The notes: generated by a model from the sequence alone, not told the origin. A stretch of DNA of 64,000 nt from Saccharicrinis sp963663905 (GCA_963663905.2 OY760657.1:1984001-2048000), one strand, 5' to 3'. Counted from the first letter of the stretch, positions 18,399 to 27,422 are shown. Translations and numbers: made by a program.

Positions 18399-19181
18399 AT
18401 GAAGATCACTGTTTTATCAGAAAATACGGCAGGCGGTAAACTACTTGCTGAACATGGATTATCTTATTTGCTGGAAGTAAACGAAATCAAAATATTATTA
18501 GATACAGGGTATAGTGATGTATTTAAGAAAAACGCACTGAAACTTGGTATTGACATAGATGCTGATGTTCACACTGTAGTTTTAAGTCATGGACATTGGG
18601 ATCATGGTGGTGGATTGGAATTTCTAAACCAGAAGAAACTAATAACACATTCAAAATCATTTATCAAACGATATAGGGCAGGAGGAAATCAGGATATCGG
18701 TTTAACCGTAAGTAAACATGAGATTGAAAGTAAGTTTGAATTAGTAATTGCAGATAAACCTCATTCTATTTGCGATAATGTATTTTTTCTTGGTGGTATT
18801 CCCAGAAAAAATGATTTTGAAGCAAAAACAACTCCATTTGAAGACGAAGACAGACAGCCTGATTATGTTCCTGATGATTCAGCTATTGCTGTTATTCAGG
18901 ATGATCAATTGATAATAGTTACCGGATGTTCACACTCTGGCATTTGCAATATCATAGAATATGCAAAAGAGGTTACTGGAGTTTCAAAAGTATTAGGTGT
19001 GATTGGTGGATTTCACCTTAAGCATAACAACCTGCAAACGCAAAAAACTATTGAATATTTAAAAGAACAGGATATAAAGTATTTATATCCATCCCACTGC
19101 ACTGCACTTCCTGCCTTAGCTGCTTTTTATAACGAATTTAAAATAGAACAGGTAAAAACAGGAATGATTATTAGCATATAA
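18399..19181 (+). CDS. MBL-fold metallo-hydrolase
   Basis: A 260-residue metallo-beta-lactamase-fold protein. The metal motif is HGHWDH (His64, His66, Asp68, His69), followed by a third metal histidine in TGCSHSGICNII and a fourth in the GGFHL and YPSHCTA segments near the C-terminus. This arrangement matches the group containing the 7,8-dihydropterin-6-methyl-4-(beta-D-ribofuranosyl)aminobenzene-5'-phosphate synthase-like proteins. It is cytosolic. Spacing is 10 bp from the CobO gene and 14 bp to the next gene, so all are co-transcribed. Substrate unknown. Confidence 0.85.
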   Translation: MKITVLSENTAGGKLLAEHGLSYLLEVNEIKILLDTGYSDVFKKNALKLGIDIDADVHTVVLSHGHWDHGGGLEFLNQKKLITHSKSFIKRYRAGGNQDIGLTVSKHEIESKFELVIADKPHSICDNVFFLGGIPRKNDFEAKTTPFEDEDRQPDYVPDDSAIAVIQDDQLIIVTGCSHSGICNIIEYAKEVTGVSKVLGVIGGFHLKHNNLQTQKTIEYLKEQDIKYLYPSHCTALPALAAFYNEFKIEQVKTGMIISI

Positions 19182-19195
19182 ATACGCATATAATA

Positions 19196-20884
19196 ATGAG
19201 TAAGAAAATAGTAATTATAGGTGGTTCTGCAGCCGGACCAAAAGCAGCTGCTAAAGCCAGACGTATGGATGAATTTGCTGAAATTATTTTGTTTCAAAAA
19301 GGCGAAGATCTTTCAATGGCATCTTGTGGATATCCGTATTATGTTGGGGGATTTTTTGACGATAGAAATAAGCTGTTGTGCACACCAACAGGAGTAGTCA
19401 GAGATCCTAAGTTTTATTGGAATGCGAAAGGTATTAAAGCAAATGTCAATACTGAAGTAACAAAAATAGATCGTGCTAATAAAAAAATAGAATATACTAA
19501 TTTATTAACCGGAGAAAAAGGTACTCAGGAATACGATAAATTGGTTATAACAACTGGAGCAATTCCAAATATGCCTCCAATTCCCGGAACTAATCTAAAA
19601 GGGATTACCACTTTACAATCTATGCAAGATGCTGATTATTTGCGTAAGATCAGAGATGAAGGAAAAGTAAAGAAAGCGGTTGTAATAGGTGGGGGACTTA
19701 TTGGTATTGAAACTCTTGAAGCGTTGAATTTAGCAGGGATAGAGCTTACGATGATTGAGCTATTACCTCAATTGTTGACATTTTTAGATTGGAAAATGGC
19801 TAAGCTGGTAGAAAATTATCTTAAAACAAAGGCTAATGTGATTACCAAAAATGGTGTTGCAGAATTTTTAGGTGAAGATGGTAAATTAACTGGTGTGAAG
19901 TTGCAAAATGGAACAGAAATCCCTTGTGAACTTGCAGTTGTAGCTATAGGTGTAAGACCTAATATTAAATTAGCTCAGGATGCTGCATTAAATATTGGTT
20001 CCTTAGGTGGAATATCAGTTAATGAATATATGCAAACATCTGATCCGGATATTTATGCTGCTGGAGATTGTTGTGAGATAAAGAATATAATTACAGGGAA
20101 GAATGTTTTAGCTCCATATGGTGACCTTGCTAACCTTGAAGGCAGAGCTGTGGGACAAAATGTTATTGAAGGAAACATTGCCAAATTCCCGGGGACGCAA
20201 CAAACAGGTATTTGTAAACTTTTTGATTATGGAATAGGAATTACCGGATTATCAGAAACAGTTGCCCAAAGAGAGAATATTGATTATATAAAAGTTGTAA
20301 ATGCAAGTCCGGATAAGCCTGGATTTATGGATGGAAAGCTTTTAATAACAAAACTGGTTGTTGAAGCAAAGACAGGAAAAATTTTAGGTGCGCAATGTAT
20401 CGGTCCTGGTGATGTAAGTAAGCAATTGGCAATTTGGGCTACAGCTATTAAGGGTAACTTAACTGTTGAAGATATGATCAATGCTGACTTTCCTTATGCG
20501 CCGCCATTTTCCTTAGCTATTGATCATAGTATTGCAACAGCACATATTATGCAAAATAAAATGAATGGTATTTTTACAGGAATATCTTCATTGGAATTAA
20601 AAGAGAAAATAGACAAGGAAGAAAATGTCTTTATTTTAGACGTAAGAGGAGCTGATGAATATGAACAAATGCGTTTAGGTGTTGGAGAAACATTAATACC
20701 TCTTGGCGCATTACGTAAGCGGGTAAATGAATTACCAGAAGATAAAAACACAGAGATCGTTACTTATTGTAAGATCTCATTAAGAGGTTATGAAGCTGCA
20801 GTTCTGTTACAAGCATTAGGATATAAAAATGTAAAAGTAATGGAAGGTGGTATTGCAGGTTGGCCTTTTGCCAGAGAAAAATAA
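19196..20884 (+). CDS. CoA-disulfide reductase with C-terminal rhodanese domain (CoADR-Rhd)
   Basis: A 562-residue flavoprotein. The N-terminal FAD motif is VIIGGSAAGPKAAAKARR; active-site Cys44 lies in MASCGYPYYVGG, which matches CoADR/NADH-oxidase enzymes with a single redox cysteine. The NAD motif VIGGGLIGIETLEAL is at about 162-176, and the second FAD motif DIYAAGDCCE at about 285. Residues about 460-562 are a rhodanese domain with Cys525 in YCKISLRGYEAA. Such fusions reduce CoA disulfide, polysulfide or CoA-persulfide with NAD(P)H. It is the last gene of the operon; a strong terminator follows. Confidence 0.9.
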   Translation: MSKKIVIIGGSAAGPKAAAKARRMDEFAEIILFQKGEDLSMASCGYPYYVGGFFDDRNKLLCTPTGVVRDPKFYWNAKGIKANVNTEVTKIDRANKKIEYTNLLTGEKGTQEYDKLVITTGAIPNMPPIPGTNLKGITTLQSMQDADYLRKIRDEGKVKKAVVIGGGLIGIETLEALNLAGIELTMIELLPQLLTFLDWKMAKLVENYLKTKANVITKNGVAEFLGEDGKLTGVKLQNGTEIPCELAVVAIGVRPNIKLAQDAALNIGSLGGISVNEYMQTSDPDIYAAGDCCEIKNIITGKNVLAPYGDLANLEGRAVGQNVIEGNIAKFPGTQQTGICKLFDYGIGITGLSETVAQRENIDYIKVVNASPDKPGFMDGKLLITKLVVEAKTGKILGAQCIGPGDVSKQLAIWATAIKGNLTVEDMINADFPYAPPFSLAIDHSIATAHIMQNKMNGIFTGISSLELKEKIDKEENVFILDVRGADEYEQMRLGVGETLIPLGALRKRVNELPEDKNTEIVTYCKISLRGYEAAVLLQALGYKNVKVMEGGIAGWPFAREK

Positions 20885-20924
20885 ATACCAATTGAATTAG
20901 GATAGAAAATAGGCTTCTATACAT

Positions 20925-20969
20925 AAGTATTTCCCTTTTGGATCTTAGTCAAAGGGGAAGTACTTTTTT
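20925..20969 (+). terminator. Rho-independent terminator of the CoADR operon
   Basis: Arms AAGTATTTCCCTTTTG and CAAAGGGGAAGTACTT (G-U and single mismatch tolerated) flank a 9-base loop, followed by a T run. Confidence 0.8.
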
Positions 20970-21117
20970 AGTAATTAAAGGATTAAGTTGAAATTTTCTT
21001 ATGGCGTTATTTTAAATCCATTTTTTTATAATTATTTTTAGTTATATCCTCTTTATTTTATCTGTAACTTTATGTACTGTATTTTGTGTACGAAGTAGGA
21101 ATTAATGCATTTTTTTT

Positions 21118-21125
21118 TACATTTG
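21118..21125 (+). promoter_or_regulatory. -7 promoter element of ssrA
   Basis: TACATTTG fits TAnnTTTG and lies 19 bases before the mature 5' end of tmRNA. Confidence 0.55.
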
Positions 21126-21144
21126 CACACACATTACCATTTAA

Positions 21145-21542
21145 GGGGCTGACTTGGATTTGACAGCGAGTGAAAGTGGTATGTAAGCATGCAGAGCGCA
21201 GGAATTCCGGCTCTTTAATCTCGGGTTTCAACTTTTTTAATTGGCGAAAATAATTACGCTCTTGCAGCTTAATCGAAGTATAGTAGATTAGCTTTATTCC
21301 GGTATTAGATACTGGAACAAGACATCTCCCGGAAGCTAATGTCCTGAGGCAGACCGAACCGGAGGTGCAAGTAAATCGGGAATCGATCTTAATCTACTTC
21401 ATGTTAAGGTCTAAATTTTAGAAGATAAGGTAAAAGTCGGTGGCTTTGATCCAGCTTTTACACGAAAATTAAGTCAAAGATAAGCATGTAGAAAGCATAT
21501 GGCTTCCTTGACTGGACCAGGGTTCGAAACCCTGCAGCTCCA
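21145..21542 (+). ncRNA. ssrA: Transfer-messenger RNA (tmRNA)
   Basis: The 5' end GGGGCTGACTTGG and 3' end with the T-loop GGTTCGAAACCC and acceptor strand CAGCTCC pair over seven bases, forming the tRNA-Ala-like domain. The tag frame starts at GGC 21243 and reads Gly-Glu-Asn-Asn-Tyr-Ala-Leu-Ala-Ala, ending at TAA 21270-21272; with the charged alanine this gives AGENNYALAA, a Bacteroidetes-type degradation tag. tmRNA with SmpB rescues stalled ribosomes. The discriminator A (21542) is followed by CTA, so the CCA tail is not encoded and must be added. A terminator follows at 21556. Confidence 0.97.
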
Positions 21543-21555
21543 CTAACAGAATTTG

Positions 21556-21588
21556 ATATCCACCCCAAAAGGGTGGATATTTTGTTTA
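21556..21588 (+). terminator. Rho-independent terminator of ssrA
   Basis: Perfect 10-bp stem ATATCCACCC / GGGTGGATAT with a 5-base loop CAAAA, followed by TTTTGTTT. Confidence 0.9.
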
Positions 21589-21886
21589 TAACCATTACTA
21601 ATCGTTAAAAGCATCAAAGGGAATTATAATAAAAGAACAGCTATTAATTATTTTATATTCGTCATAATTTACAAACAGAATCTTTAATAAAATGAGCTGT
21701 AACTATAAATTCAATATTCTTGAAGGTGTTTACTTTGTTAGCTATGAAGTTGTTGGTTGATTGGCAAAAGATTATGAAGGAGAAATAGGGATGTTGAAAA
21801 GTGTTATTGTTGTAAAATAATAGAGTCACAAGATACAATCTTGCGACAGCGGTGGGGATGTTTCAATTATTGATCATGGAGCACAA
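21589..21886. other. Gene-free stretch between ssrA and the accessory ORFs
   Basis: AT-rich sequence broken by stops in all frames. The frame of the next ORF is open upstream from about 21824 and reads DSGGDVSIIDHGAQMYDFY, so coding-like sequence starts before the first ATG, as in a truncated gene. No integrase or attachment-site duplication of the tmRNA 3' end was found. Confidence 0.45.
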
Positions 21887-22105
21887 ATGTACGATTTCTA
21901 TAAAGCAGGTGATATTAGAAATGTGTGGATAAGTGGTGGTAAGATTGGTGTTGATTTAGGTTTTATGTTCATTAAATCAAATTCTTATGTTTTAGGTGCT
22001 TCGTTTATTTATAATATTTCAGATGGTGCAGGAGTTTTAAATTTTAAGAAATATTTAGATTATGAAATTTTATTATTATATGCTATATCGCTTCTTGACA
22101 TATAA
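21887..22105 (+). pseudogene. Probable C-terminal remnant of a larger gene
   Basis: Seventy-two residues (start MYDFYKAGDIRNVWISGG). Coding-like sequence continues upstream of the ATG in the same frame without a start codon, and the end runs into, and overlaps by 44 bp, the following ORF in another frame. It may be the last piece of a polymorphic-toxin-like or surface protein, but I do not recognise a domain. Low confidence that it is expressed. Confidence 0.35.
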
Positions 22106-22508
22106 TGATTATGGAGATGGCAAATTAAATTGGTCAGAAGCATTGATTTTTACATTAACTTGGGTAAGTCTTCATATTATGTCAATATTATTTTGCGTTA
22201 GTACTTTTATTGATTTCGATATAATTAATTCAATGAGGACTGGCAACGCATTTTTAGATAGATTTATTATAATTCCAGTAACATTAATTCCTTTTGTTTT
22301 AGTTCTTCTCTTAATTTTTCAAAAAAGAAAACATAAGATAATTCGACTTGTTAGTGAATTTGAAAAAGAAAGTAAAAAGAAGAGAATGCGAAGGGGATGG
22401 CTTATTGTGTTTTATTTCATATTTAGCTTTTTCATTATGGTGTTGTCAATTATTTTTCCTACTATTTTAGATAAATTTTGGGGAATAAAGTTAACTATAA
22501 CTCCTTAG
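22062..22508 (+). CDS. Small membrane protein of unknown function
   Basis: A 148-residue ORF (start could also be Met7 at 22080). Three hydrophobic segments are visible at about residues 29-50, 68-86 and 112-134, with a strongly basic cytoplasmic stretch between the second and third (KKRMRRG). No enzymatic motif is seen. It is followed immediately, 2 bp after its stop, by the first copy of a repeat found again after the next small gene. Small membrane proteins in such positions are often immunity proteins of toxin cassettes; this is inference only. Confidence 0.55.
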   Translation: MKFYYYMLYRFLTYNDYGDGKLNWSEALIFTLTWVSLHIMSILFCVSTFIDFDIINSMRTGNAFLDRFIIIPVTLIPFVLVLLLIFQKRKHKIIRLVSEFEKESKKKRMRRGWLIVFYFIFSFFIMVLSIIFPTILDKFWGIKLTITP

Positions 22509-22509
22509 T

Positions 22510-22584
22510 CCCCCCTGCTGCAGCAAGTTTGTATTTTGTGGCAAAATGCGCGATTTTATGGCGTTCTATAATTAAAACATTCCC
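22510..22584 (+). repeat. Accessory-region repeat, copy 1
   Basis: The core 22543-22584 (AATGCGCGATTTTATGGCGT then TCTATAATTAAAACATTCCC) is identical to 23409-23449. It is preceded by CCCCTGCT in both copies (with 23 or so extra bases here, including CTGCAGCAAGTTTGT) and followed by weaker similarity for about 25 bases. It starts right after the stop of the small membrane protein. Confidence 0.8.
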
Positions 22585-22962
22585 CGTTGTTTGGTACGAT
22601 TGGGTATTAATTAAAACAGATAATAAAGCTGGGTAGCTTTTCTTGGGATTAGTTTGATTTTTAGTTTAATTAGAGAATTAAAAAATAAAGAAGCTTCAAG
22701 ATAAAATGAGATTTGTAGCATCTAATTATTAAATTAGTAAACCATCCCCGTAGGCTCGTAAATGTAAATCACTAAAGACGGCTGTTGGCGCATTCTATGG
22801 CAGAAGTCAAATAAATGTGTGATAAATTTAGGCAGCAAAAGTATGTGTTATTGCATAGGGTTGCTGTCTTTTGATAACAGCAATAGTTAGTGTTGGGAAA
22901 TGTCTATTCCCTATTTCAGGGGGCTATAACGAAGGTAAAGTAAAACCATATTATTAGTTTAT
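22585..22962. other. Gene-free stretch with decayed repeat-like pieces
   Basis: No ORF. GTAGGCTC at about 22751 recurs at 23385, just ahead of repeat copy 2, and GGCGCATTCTATGG at about 22786 resembles the repeat core, suggesting a third, eroded copy. A short hairpin (GGGTTGCTGTC ... GATAACAGCAA) lies at about 22858-22886. Confidence 0.4.
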
Positions 22963-23370
22963 ATGAAAATAAATCGTAATTCGGTAGGTTTAATACTTTT
23001 TACATTGATAATGAGTTATGGAGGAATAGAATTTTATTATTCTACAAAGGAAAAAAAACAAATGGATGAATTTTTAAATCGAGAATATCCTATATTATTA
23101 TCTCAAGATAGTGTAAATAGTATTATTACATCCACTTTTTATCCTAAGGGTTGGAGAGCTGGTCAAATTATTCATTGTATTAAATTGGATGATGGGCGAG
23201 GGTTTACTGTTAGAACAAGATATAATTTATCAGATGAAAATGTTTATTTTGGGGATATTGTAAAACAAGGTTTTATATTAAGAAAAAATCCAGAGTCTGA
23301 TACAATAATGGTTGTTGGTAATAATAGAGTATATAAGTATATTATTTTTGGTGAAGTATCGTATGATTAA
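22963..23370 (+). CDS. Small membrane-anchored protein of unknown function
   Basis: A 135-residue ORF with one N-terminal hydrophobic anchor (VGLILFTLIMSYGGIEFYY, residues 8-26), then a charged helix (STKEKKQMDEFLNREY) and a beta-rich C-terminal domain. No known family recognised. It lies 22 bp before a second repeat copy, mirroring the arrangement after the previous gene. The start codon follows an AT-rich leader without a recognisable promoter. Confidence 0.6.
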   Translation: MKINRNSVGLILFTLIMSYGGIEFYYSTKEKKQMDEFLNREYPILLSQDSVNSIITSTFYPKGWRAGQIIHCIKLDDGRGFTVRTRYNLSDENVYFGDIVKQGFILRKNPESDTIMVVGNNRVYKYIIFGEVSYD

Positions 23371-23383
23371 GTACATTCATTAG

Positions 23384-23470
23384 GACCTTCACTGTAGGCT
23401 CCCCTGCTAATGCGCGATTTTATGGCGTTCTATAATTAAAACATTCCCATTTATTGGGTGTGATTGATCA
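23384..23470 (+). repeat. Accessory-region repeat, copy 2
   Basis: The 41-bp core at 23409-23449 equals copy 1 (22543-22584). It is preceded by GTAGGCTCCCCTGCT and followed by diverging sequence similar to that after copy 1. Both copies sit directly downstream of a small gene in the same orientation. Confidence 0.8.
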
Positions 23471-23527
23471 GTGAAAGATAAAATAATAATAAGTCAGGCT
23501 GAAAAAAGTCTGGCTTTCTATTTACAT

Positions 23528-23557
23528 AAAAGTTGCATTATAAATAGTGCAACTTTT
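23528..23557 (+). terminator. Hairpin with T-tail in the gap before the DUF808 gene
   Basis: Arms AAAAGTTGCA and TGCAACTTTT flank a 10-base loop, followed by GTTTTAT. The gap 23371-23687 otherwise holds repeat copy 2 and AT-rich filler. Confidence 0.6.
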
Positions 23558-23687
23558 GTTTTATATTAGAAATAATCACAAAATAAAAATCTTTATACTG
23601 TGCTCTAGTCTCTATGCTTTTCAAACCATTTCCTCATTTAAATCATTACTTTTACTAGCTCAAAATTTTAATCTGTAATCATAAACT

Positions 23688-24572
23688 ATGGCTTCGGGAT
23701 TCTTTGCACTCTTTGATGATATTGCCACATTAATGGATGATCTGGCTACTATAAGTAAAATTGCCACAAAAAAAACAGCTGGAATATTGGGTGATGACTT
23801 AGCTGTAAATGCAGAAAAAGCTACCGGATTTGTTTCTTCTAGAGAATTGCCTGTAATATGGGCCATTACAAAAGGTTCTTTCCTCAATAAAATGATTATT
23901 CTACCTGTAATTATTCTTTTAAGCACATTTGCACCACAGGCAGTTATTCCTATTTTAATTGTTGGTGGGTTATATTTAGCATATGAAGGAGCTGAAAAGA
24001 TTTATGAGTACGTTTTTCATCGCCATACAGATAAAAATAAACCAGCAACAACAAATGTGGTAATTACTAAAGAAGAAATCATCCTTCAGGAAAAACGAAA
24101 AATTAAATCTGCAATAACAACGGATTTTATTCTATCCATAGAGATTGTAATCATTGGATTAAGTACTGTGGCAAATGAACCGTTGAGTATTCAAATTCCT
24201 GTTTTAATTGTGGTTGCCATAGCTACAACTATTGGAGTATATGGTATTGTTGCTCTTATTGTACGTATAGATGATATGGGATATAAAATCATAGCCAAGA
24301 GCGAACACTACAATAAAAAGACATTAAAACACATTGGCTTGTTATTAGTTAAATCTCTTCCTGCGATTATTAAGTTGCTCGCTATAGTTGGAACAATTGC
24401 TATGCTAGTGGTAGCAGGAGGAATATTTGTTCATAATATACATCTAATTCACGAATGGTTTCATGCCCTACCTTCTATAATAGTTGAGTTTACTGTCGGA
24501 TTAATAATTGGATTAATAGCCTTATTTCTAATTAAAACTTTTATTTGGTTAAAAATGAAGGTTTTTTCATAG
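23688..24572 (+). CDS. DUF808 (YedI-like) inner-membrane protein
   Basis: A 294-residue membrane protein. The N-terminus FALFDDIATLMDDLATISKI followed by KKTAGILGDDLAVNAEK and ELPVIWAITKGSFLNK is the unmistakable DUF808/YedI signature. About six to seven membrane helices follow, and the His-containing segment FHALPSIIVEF lies near the end. The family function is not established. Length is slightly below the E. coli YedI size of about 305 residues. The gene stands alone. Confidence 0.93.
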   Translation: MASGFFALFDDIATLMDDLATISKIATKKTAGILGDDLAVNAEKATGFVSSRELPVIWAITKGSFLNKMIILPVIILLSTFAPQAVIPILIVGGLYLAYEGAEKIYEYVFHRHTDKNKPATTNVVITKEEIILQEKRKIKSAITTDFILSIEIVIIGLSTVANEPLSIQIPVLIVVAIATTIGVYGIVALIVRIDDMGYKIIAKSEHYNKKTLKHIGLLLVKSLPAIIKLLAIVGTIAMLVVAGGIFVHNIHLIHEWFHALPSIIVEFTVGLIIGLIALFLIKTFIWLKMKVFS

Positions 24573-24889
24573 TATATATACATACTCTACACATATATGA
24601 AGAGGATTAAATTTAAATTATACCCTTGAGTTTAAATATTTCCAGAACATAAAATCCCATAAAATCGCACTTTATTATCGCCCATTAGGGCGAATCTGAA
24701 TAGACCAGTTATTTATTGAAGATTAAATAATTATATATTTTTCATATGTATATTTTGTTTTAATCTTAAGGTAATCAATGTGATATGTTAATTTTTAAGC
24801 TTATGGTAATCTATCCATTTTAAATCCGGTATTGATATTGACTTCAGATAAATAAGTCATTCAAATTAAGATTTAAAACCTATGTGATT
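24573..24889. other. Gap before the VIT/VWA gene
   Basis: AT-rich, no ORF. A short hairpin TCGCCC-ATTA-GGGCGA lies at 24678-24693. No match to the TAnnTTTG promoter element was found near the gene start. Confidence 0.4.
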
Positions 24890-27181
24890 ATGAAAAAGCA
24901 GAATTCATTTAAAACAATATTGATTATCGTTATTTCTATAGCGATTAGTTTACAAGTTTATGCAAACGATAATGCTCCAGATGTAAATTCTTCACCCTAT
25001 TTTGTGGTTCTTCAGGATGATGAAGAAGTAGCTCAGTTACCTTTAAAGTTGACAGATGTTACTGTTGATATTTCTGGTGTTGTAGCAAACGTAAATGTAA
25101 AACAGGTTTATACCAATACTGGTAAAAGTACTATTGAAGCTATCTATGTTTTTCCTGCATCAACCAGAGCCGCCGTTTATAATGTGGTCATGAAAGTTAA
25201 TGACAGGGTTATAAAGGCCGAAATTCAGGAAAAGGAAAAAGCCCAACAGCTTTATAATCAAGCAAAGAAAAGAGGTAACACAGCTTCTTTACTAGAAGAA
25301 GATAAACCTAATGTTTTTAAAATGAAGGTAGCCAATATTACTCCCGGAGCTACAGTAGAAGTAATAATGACTTACATAGAGTCATTAATATCTACAGATA
25401 AGACCTATGATTTTATGTATCCAACGGTTGTCGGCCCCCGTTATGTGAATAAGAATGGAAATAGAGAGGAGAATGCCAATGCTGTTCAGAATCCATATTT
25501 GCACAGCGGTATAAAGCCTGTCTCAAAACTTAATATCAAGGTTAATTTAGTATCAGGAATGCCAATACAACAAATAAGCTGTGCAACACATAAAAATGAA
25601 ATAAATTTTCAGAGCAAAAACACTGCTGTCTTGATTCTTAATGATGAATATGGTGGTAATCGTGATTTTATATGCAGATATAAGCTTGCTGGAGATACTA
25701 TTGAATCAGGAGTTATTTTATATGAAGATCCACAAGGAGAAAAGTATTTTCTTGCTATGATGGAACCTCCGGTAAGAGAAGTGAGTAGCGAAACTCCAAA
25801 GAGAGAATATGTGTTTATCGTTGATGTATCCGGATCTATGCATGGATTTCCTTTAAATATCTCAAAAAAGATCATGAAGGAGGTTCTGGAAAATCTTAGT
25901 GAAAAAGATCTGTTTAATATCGTATTTTTTGCCGGAGGCTCCAATGTGTATTCACCTCAATCTATTCCTGCTACAAAAGAAAATATTATTCAGGCCATTA
26001 ATTATATGGATTCGCATACAGGTGGCGGAGGTACAGAATTATTAGAGGCACTTAAATCTGCTATGAATTTAAATTCTAAAGAGGATTATTCCAGATCATT
26101 TGTTATTCTGACCGATGGTTATGTTACTGTAGAAAAAGAGACTTTTGATTATATAAGTACAAACCAGGGTGAAGCAAACTTCTTCTCTTTTGGAGTTGGT
26201 ACAAGTGTTAATCGCTATATTATTGAAGGAATGGCAAGGGTAGGTTACGGAGAATCATTTGTTGCTGAAAATAAAGATAGAGCAGAGGTTTTAGCCAATA
26301 AATTTATTGATTACATTTCTCACCCTGTGCTTACAAATATTAAATATCATTTTAATGGGATTGAAGTATATGATGTATTACCACAACAGGTACCTGATCT
26401 TTTTGCTGATAGACCAATTGTAATTACGGGAAAGTATAAGGGAGAAGGGAATGGAGAATTTATTATTGAAGGAGAAAATGGAGTCCAAAATATATCAAAG
26501 CGCTTAAAATTTAATACTGCTGATTCCAAATATGACAAGGGATTAAAGTACTTATGGGCAAGGGAAAAATTAAGTTTGTTATCAGATTATAATAGCATAG
26601 GTTATAATGAGAATAAAAAAAACGAAATTATAACCCTTGGACTCAAGTATAATCTTTTAACTCAATATACTTCTTTTATAGCTATAGACTCTGTAGTATC
26701 TAATCTTAATGGAAAACAGGAAACCATAGTTCAACCAAATCCAATGCCTCAGGGAGTAAGCGATTATGCAATAGGAGAATTGAATATCGTTGATGATGAT
26801 GTTGAAATATTTGAGGATTCAGACATAGAGTTTGTTAGTTATGAAGAAGAAGAGACAGATGATGAACCTGTGTTTTTTATTGTGGAAGAACAACCTCAAT
26901 ATCCGGGAGGAGAGGAGGCTTTAAAGAAATTTATAGTTGATAATATTCAATATCCGGTAACAGCAGCTGAAAATGGCATTCAGGGAAGAGTATATGTTAG
27001 CTTTACCATCAATATTGATGGTTCAATAACGGATGTAAAAGTAGTAAGAAGCATTAGTCCTGAATTAGATGCCGAGGCAATCAGGATTGTAAAAGCCTTA
27101 CCTAAATGGAAGCCAGCTAAACAAAGAGGAAAGACGGTAAAAATTACTTATACCATACCTATTACATTTTCATTGAGTTAA
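24890..27181 (+). CDS. VIT and VWA domain protein with C-terminal TonB_C domain
   Basis: The frame opens at a GTG (24884), but the ATG at 24890 starts a regular signal peptide (KKQNSFKTILIIVISIAISL, cleaved near VYA-ND), giving 763 residues. A VIT domain follows (about 30-160, with VKQVYTNTGKSTIEAIYVFP and the EKEKAQQLYNQAKKRG segment). Next is a von Willebrand A domain from about 305 with a full MIDAS motif DVSGS (Asp312, Ser314, Ser316), then TGGGGTELLEAL and ILTDGYV. The last 90 residues form a TonB C-terminal-like domain (YPGGEEALKKFI, AENGIQGRVYVSFTI). It is likely periplasmic or cell-surface. VIT/VWA proteins resemble inter-alpha-trypsin inhibitor heavy chains; the role is unknown. Confidence 0.9.
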   Translation: MKKQNSFKTILIIVISIAISLQVYANDNAPDVNSSPYFVVLQDDEEVAQLPLKLTDVTVDISGVVANVNVKQVYTNTGKSTIEAIYVFPASTRAAVYNVVMKVNDRVIKAEIQEKEKAQQLYNQAKKRGNTASLLEEDKPNVFKMKVANITPGATVEVIMTYIESLISTDKTYDFMYPTVVGPRYVNKNGNREENANAVQNPYLHSGIKPVSKLNIKVNLVSGMPIQQISCATHKNEINFQSKNTAVLILNDEYGGNRDFICRYKLAGDTIESGVILYEDPQGEKYFLAMMEPPVREVSSETPKREYVFIVDVSGSMHGFPLNISKKIMKEVLENLSEKDLFNIVFFAGGSNVYSPQSIPATKENIIQAINYMDSHTGGGGTELLEALKSAMNLNSKEDYSRSFVILTDGYVTVEKETFDYISTNQGEANFFSFGVGTSVNRYIIEGMARVGYGESFVAENKDRAEVLANKFIDYISHPVLTNIKYHFNGIEVYDVLPQQVPDLFADRPIVITGKYKGEGNGEFIIEGENGVQNISKRLKFNTADSKYDKGLKYLWAREKLSLLSDYNSIGYNENKKNEIITLGLKYNLLTQYTSFIAIDSVVSNLNGKQETIVQPNPMPQGVSDYAIGELNIVDDDVEIFEDSDIEFVSYEEEETDDEPVFFIVEEQPQYPGGEEALKKFIVDNIQYPVTAAENGIQGRVYVSFTINIDGSITDVKVVRSISPELDAEAIRIVKALPKWKPAKQRGKTVKITYTIPITFSLS

Positions 27182-27422
27182 AAATTAATAGAAATATTAC
27201 AGAATGGAGAATGAACCAGAGAAGTGAGGATGTTCATAGTTTTATTCTGCTGTAAAACAGTATGCTGTTTTTAAATTGGATGAAAAGTATAGTTATTTTT
27301 ATATGGTAAGTTTTTAATGATTTGATCTTATTAAACTGTATTACAATATCATTTTAATACAGAATCAATATCTGATTAAAATCCAATAATTAATTAAAGG
27401 CAACAAAATATAAAATATACAT

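Noticed and set aside
21140..23700. Integrated genomic island bounded by a duplicated tmRNA end
   Set aside because: No integrase gene and no second copy of the tmRNA 3' end were found in the window, so attachment sites are not supported.
23660..23926. 88-codon frame antisense to the start of the DUF808 gene
   Set aside because: The DUF808 signature on the plus strand is unambiguous.
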